DNA of 8,348 bases, from assembly GCA_002505495.1 (NCBI GenBank), contig DAVI01000096.1, positions 4,476-12,823 of the forward strand. The letters are read 5' to 3'. Numbering within the stretch: the stretch's first letter is position 1; every line of letters starts with the position of its first letter. Shown in pieces: positions 5,984 to 8,348 of this stretch. This stretch comes from Euryarchaeota archaeon UBA59. Lineage in GTDB: Archaea > Thermoplasmatota > Poseidoniia > Poseidoniales > Thalassarchaeaceae. The position numbers and the translations under genes are program-made. Below the pieces are notes generated by a model. It was not told the DNA's origin. It ran no database searches and saw only the letters and a program-made list of their open reading frames with translations.

Positions 5984-7141
5984 TCACTTGAGGTCGGAGA
6001 GAGCGTACGCCTCGACGCCTGCTGGCGCCTTGCCGTTGACCTTCTTGGCAACCACTGATGCGATGCCGTTTTCTGAAGCGATTTCCCAAATTCTGTCGGT
6101 TGCGGGGCCGTTGATGACAATCGCCTGCACACCCTCGTTCTCCACGGCAAACTCGGCGAGCTTGCTCGCACCGATCGCATCTGACACCGAGCCATCCTCA
6201 AGGATGAATACCGCCTTGCGTGGGCCCGGCATCTGCTCGGCCCATGCTCTCACTTCGTCGGGGATTTCCACTGCCTTCTTGGCAGCACCATTGCCACCGT
6301 CCTCGGCTTGAATCCGCCCAACTGCGCGGGCTGCGGGCTCTGCTTGACCGAGATGCTTGCCTACCAACTTCTTCTCCAGGTGCTCGACCTCTCGCCCTGC
6401 TGGTGCGAATGCGATTCGAGTCAGTTTGTCTTCGAGTATTCCAGCCAATTCGAGTGCAATCATCTTGCCACCACGGTCACCGTCCAAGAAGGCGGTCACC
6501 ATGGATTTCGACTGCACCAACTCAACTAGGGCATTATCGATTCCTGCGCCCATCACAGCGATTGAGTTCTTGATGCCGCACTTCGCTAGGTTCAGAACGT
6601 CGTTGCGCCCCTCAACGATGATGAGGGCATCTGAGCCCTCGACATTAGGGCCACAGGTCATGCCTGTATCCTTGTAGGTCGTGACCTCACTGGTCGTGAG
6701 CACGCTGCGAACTTCGTCGATGAGGCCGCTTGCATCCGTGTCACGCTGTTGAACGATGTCCAACAACAAGTCCTTCGCACGGTCCACCATTGCCTCTCTC
6801 TTTGATGAGCGAATGTTGGTTATATCCGCCACCTTCAGAGTAGCCTTTGCCGGTCCAATCCTCTCTATTGTCTCGAGTGCTGCACCGATGATGGCGCTCT
6901 CCACATTCTCCAGAGATGAGGGGATTTCGATGATTCCACTGATTTTCCCCTTCTTGCTCTCAGTCGTCACATCGATGTGTCCTATTCGCCCGGAACGCTG
7001 CAACTTGCGCAGGTCCAGCGCCTCTGGCATCAATCCCTCGGTCTGGCCAAAAATGGCCCCGATTATGTCCTTTCGTTGAGCCTGTCCATCGAGATGAACC
7101 TTGACTCTAATCATGTACTTTGCATTGCTTGAATCTGCCAT
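5984..7141 (-). CDS. dnaG: Archaeal DnaG primase (TOPRIM domain)
   Basis: Archaeal DnaG is a TOPRIM nucleotidyl-polymerising protein that can make short RNA primers and is also a stable subunit of the archaeal RNA exosome. Landmarks in order: an N-terminal region with KYMIRVKVHLDG and DIIGAIFGQTEGL (residues 8-37); ITNIRSSKREAMVDRAKDLL (about 107-126), matching the family helix before the catalytic core; GMTCGPNVEGSDALIIVEGR (160-179), giving TOPRIM glutamate E177 in VEGRND; and AFLDGDRGG (217-225), giving the metal-binding pair D220 and D222. FAPAGREVEHL (245-255) matches the family segment after the core. A linker of about 35 residues precedes the C-terminal domain (about 300-385, VFILEDGS and IWEIASENGI). 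At 385 residues it is complete and somewhat short for the family. There is no zinc finger, as expected for the archaeal type. AAGGAAGG lies 7 nt before the ATG. It is transcribed toward the Pro-rich membrane gene and diverges from the TerB-like gene. Confidence 0.96.
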   Translation of the reverse strand: MADSSNAKYMIRVKVHLDGQAQRKDIIGAIFGQTEGLMPEALDLRKLQRSGRIGHIDVTTESKKGKISGIIEIPSSLENVESAIIGAALETIERIGPAKATLKVADITNIRSSKREAMVDRAKDLLLDIVQQRDTDASGLIDEVRSVLTTSEVTTYKDTGMTCGPNVEGSDALIIVEGRNDVLNLAKCGIKNSIAVMGAGIDNALVELVQSKSMVTAFLDGDRGGKMIALELAGILEDKLTRIAFAPAGREVEHLEKKLVGKHLGQAEPAARAVGRIQAEDGGNGAAKKAVEIPDEVRAWAEQMPGPRKAVFILEDGSVSDAIGASKLAEFAVENEGVQAIVINGPATDRIWEIASENGIASVVAKKVNGKAPAGVEAYALSDLK

Positions 7142-7210
7142 ACTTTTTCCTTCCTTAGATTCTACCCGAACCCTCCCATCGGAGGCTGGTCTTGTCTTGG
7201 ACGAGCGCCG
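7142..7210. promoter_or_regulatory. Divergent intergenic region of dnaG and the TerB-like gene
   Basis: Only 69 bp separate the two annotated starts. It contains a perfect dyad CCTCC-CATC-GGAGG at 7172-7185 and a short palindrome TAGA-T-TCTA at 7156-7164. No clear TATA element is visible for either gene. If the TerB-like protein actually starts at 7268, the region grows to 126 bp. Confidence 0.4.
7149..7156 (-). promoter_or_regulatory. Ribosome binding site of dnaG
   Basis: On the minus strand AAGGAAGG ends 7 nt before the dnaG ATG. The match to GGAGG is imperfect but the purine run and spacing are right, supporting the ATG at 7141 as the start and a leadered mRNA. Confidence 0.5.
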
Positions 7211-7804
7211 ATGCGCCCGGTGATTGGGACAGGAGAACCTGTGTTTCCGCCGACCAACCTCCCTGCTATGAACCCACCGGATGCATCAAACAAGGTGAAA
7301 AGAGCGAGCGGTGCTGCTTCTGACATGCCCGACGGCTCCGAGCCGCTACGAACCCGCCAAGTCTTCCACGCTGTCATCCAAGTGATGCTCGATGACGGAG
7401 AGTTGACCCGTGAGGAACAGCGGCTTGCAATCAAGTTGGGTACTCTGCTTTTCAAACAGGAAAAGGAGTTGCGGGAGCAGCCAGCACTGATCTACCAATC
7501 TGTGGTCGATGGGCTTGAAGTTGAAGGGGGGAGAATCATCGGTCGCGGTGAGCGTCTGCAAATCTTCCGCGAGATGTTTGAGACGGCTTTCATGAACTCC
7601 TCGCTCAGCCAGGATGAGCTGGCTGCAATTGCGATGCTGCGCTCGGCGTTGGACATCGACGAGAGTGAGTATGAGTTACTGATCGAAATCGTGGAGAAGT
7701 CGATTGAAGAGAGCGTCGAGCCGAAACTCTTCGACAAGGTGAAAGAAGACCTCACCTCGGTTCTCGACAAGGTTGGCGGCATGTTCGATTCAATCATACG
7801 GTAG
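7211..7804 (+). CDS. TerB-like all-helical protein (197 aa)
   Basis: Residues 1-47 are Pro/Gly/Ser-rich and probably disordered. The rest is helical and acidic. Residues 50-80 (VFHAVIQVMLDDGELTREEQ and the following helix) have the look of TerB/tellurite-resistance-like domains: a helix, an acidic DDGELTREE turn, then a second helix. A second, related half lies at about 119-161 (MFETAFMNSSLSQDELAAIA, then LDIDESEYELLIEIV), matching the family's internal pseudo-symmetry. The C-terminus (165-197) is one amphipathic helix ending VGGMFDSIIR. TerB-like domains occur in stress and membrane-linked complexes and some bind metal; no specific role can be given here. The start is uncertain: ATG 7211 and ATG 7268 both lack a good Shine-Dalgarno, and either would leave the folded part intact. 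It is the first of three plus-strand genes, 57 bp ahead of the next. Confidence 0.8.
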   Translation: MRPVIGTGEPVFPPTNLPAMNPPDASNKVKRASGAASDMPDGSEPLRTRQVFHAVIQVMLDDGELTREEQRLAIKLGTLLFKQEKELREQPALIYQSVVDGLEVEGGRIIGRGERLQIFREMFETAFMNSSLSQDELAAIAMLRSALDIDESEYELLIEIVEKSIEESVEPKLFDKVKEDLTSVLDKVGGMFDSIIR

Positions 7805-7861
7805 GATTCTTCTCAGGCGATTTTCCGCAATGAAGATGAATCACCCCCTCAAAGGACGGCC

Positions 7862-8065
7862 ATGCGATTCCTCGAGGCGGAGGACCCGATTGCCCTCGCA
7901 GCGCTCGAATATGTGCTTGAAAGAGACGCTGCCGATGTCCGTAAGTTGCTGGAATGGCTGCCCGCGGCGCGTTCTGTTCGTGACCGAAAGGCGATTCTTG
8001 AGCGGGCATGCGCTCTGATGCGGGAGTTGGAACACGCAATCGAGCGCATCGCCGAGGTTGAGTGA
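7862..8065 (+). CDS. Small helical protein of unknown function (67 aa)
   Basis: The reading frame runs from ATG 7862 to TGA 8063-8065. The ATG is preceded by AAGGA about 6 nt upstream. The product is acidic and almost wholly helical. Residues 9-31 (PIALAALEYVLERDAADVRK and the next three) and 41-66 (DRKAILERACALMRELEHAI and the end) form two amphipathic helices joined by a short LPAARSV turn, suggesting a helical hairpin that may dimerise or bind a partner. No motif or family is recognised. Its stop codon is immediately followed by the ATG of the MobA-like gene, so the two are very likely cotranscribed and translationally coupled. That coupling, the ribosome binding site and the regular heptad-like hydrophobic pattern are the reasons to treat it as real. 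Confidence 0.72.
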   Translation: MRFLEAEDPIALAALEYVLERDAADVRKLLEWLPAARSVRDRKAILERACALMRELEHAIERIAEVE

Positions 8066-8348
8066 ATGGTGGAGCGGCTCGTCGCTGACGGCGCAATCAT
8101 CCTCGCCGGGGGTCCGTCGAGTCGAATGGGGGAGGCGAAGGCGCTCGTCGAAGTCGCTGGCAAACCCATGCTGCAACTTGTCATGGAAGCGCTCGGGCAG
8201 TCTGGTATCGACAAGGCGATTCTCTCGATGAAAAGCGAGGAGCAGGCATCGGAAATCCTCGGAAAACTTCCTTGTGAAGAGACAACTGCGGGGTTGCTTC
8301 GGGTGGGTGTTGATGGAGTCCCCTTTCAGATAATCGTTGATGAAGAGG
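8066..8348 (+). CDS. MobA-like nucleotidyltransferase, N-terminal part, cut by window edge
   Basis: The frame is open from ATG 8066 to the right edge (94 codons plus one base). Residues 10-27 carry the signature of the NTP-transferase fold shared by MobA-type enzymes: AIILAGGPSSRMGEAKAL, where LAGG and the following loop bind the nucleotide phosphates and Lys25 is the conserved lysine. GKPML (32-36) and the helix after it (LVMEAL) continue the family pattern. MobA transfers GMP from GTP to molybdopterin in molybdenum-cofactor synthesis; relatives such as CobY use cobinamide phosphate and others use different acceptors. The substrate-binding half is missing, so I leave the substrate open and give no gene symbol. 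GAGGT at 8054-8058, inside the preceding gene, is a Shine-Dalgarno 7 nt before the ATG, which directly abuts the previous stop; a second possible start, GTG, follows at once. Confidence 0.88.
   Translation, partial: MVERLVADGAIILAGGPSSRMGEAKALVEVAGKPMLQLVMEALGQSGIDKAILSMKSEEQASEILGKLPCEETTAGLLRVGVDGVPFQIIVDEE

Overview
The window (8348 bp, visibly G+C-rich, tightly packed) most likely comes from an archaeal chromosome. The key evidence is an intact archaeal-type DnaG primase (TOPRIM) gene with no sign of the bacterial zinc-finger or helicase-binding regions. Large lineage-specific helical-repeat and Pro/Glu-rich membrane proteins, with mixed leadered and apparently leaderless starts, fit a planktonic euryarchaeote of the Marine Group II/III (Poseidoniia, Thermoplasmatota) type. 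That placement is an inference from style and gene content, not from a marker alignment.

Layout, left to right. (1) 1-1703, minus: a membrane-anchored TPR protein whose C-terminus lies beyond the left edge. (2) 1704-1828: a divergent intergenic region with a small perfect dyad. (3) 1829-4387, plus: an 852-residue, mostly helical protein starting at TTG behind a strong Shine-Dalgarno. It carries a recurring W-x3-G-[FW]-[DS] motif and a separate C-terminal domain after a Pro-rich linker. (4) 4388-4427: a 40-bp convergent junction. (5) 4428-5852, minus: a 474-residue membrane protein with a long Glu-Pro and polyproline tail. (6) 5853-5983: an intergenic region unusually dense in palindromes. (7) 5984-7141, minus: dnaG. 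(8) 7142-7210: a second divergent intergenic region. (9) 7211-8348, plus: a TerB-like helical protein, a 67-residue helical protein, and the start of a MobA-like nucleotidyltransferase whose ATG directly follows the stop of the small gene. The right edge cuts this last gene.

Only DnaG, and at family level the nucleotidyltransferase, can be given biochemical roles. DnaG belongs to the RNA-exosome and primase machinery of archaea. The three large proteins to its left (TPR anchor, W-G repeat protein, Pro-rich membrane protein) look like scaffolds rather than enzymes, and I could not assign any of them to a known system. Two are divergently transcribed from one short intergenic region and two are convergent, so they do not form a single operon. 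Any functional link among them is a guess from proximity and architecture. I see no RNA genes, CRISPR arrays, insertion sequences or phage genes.
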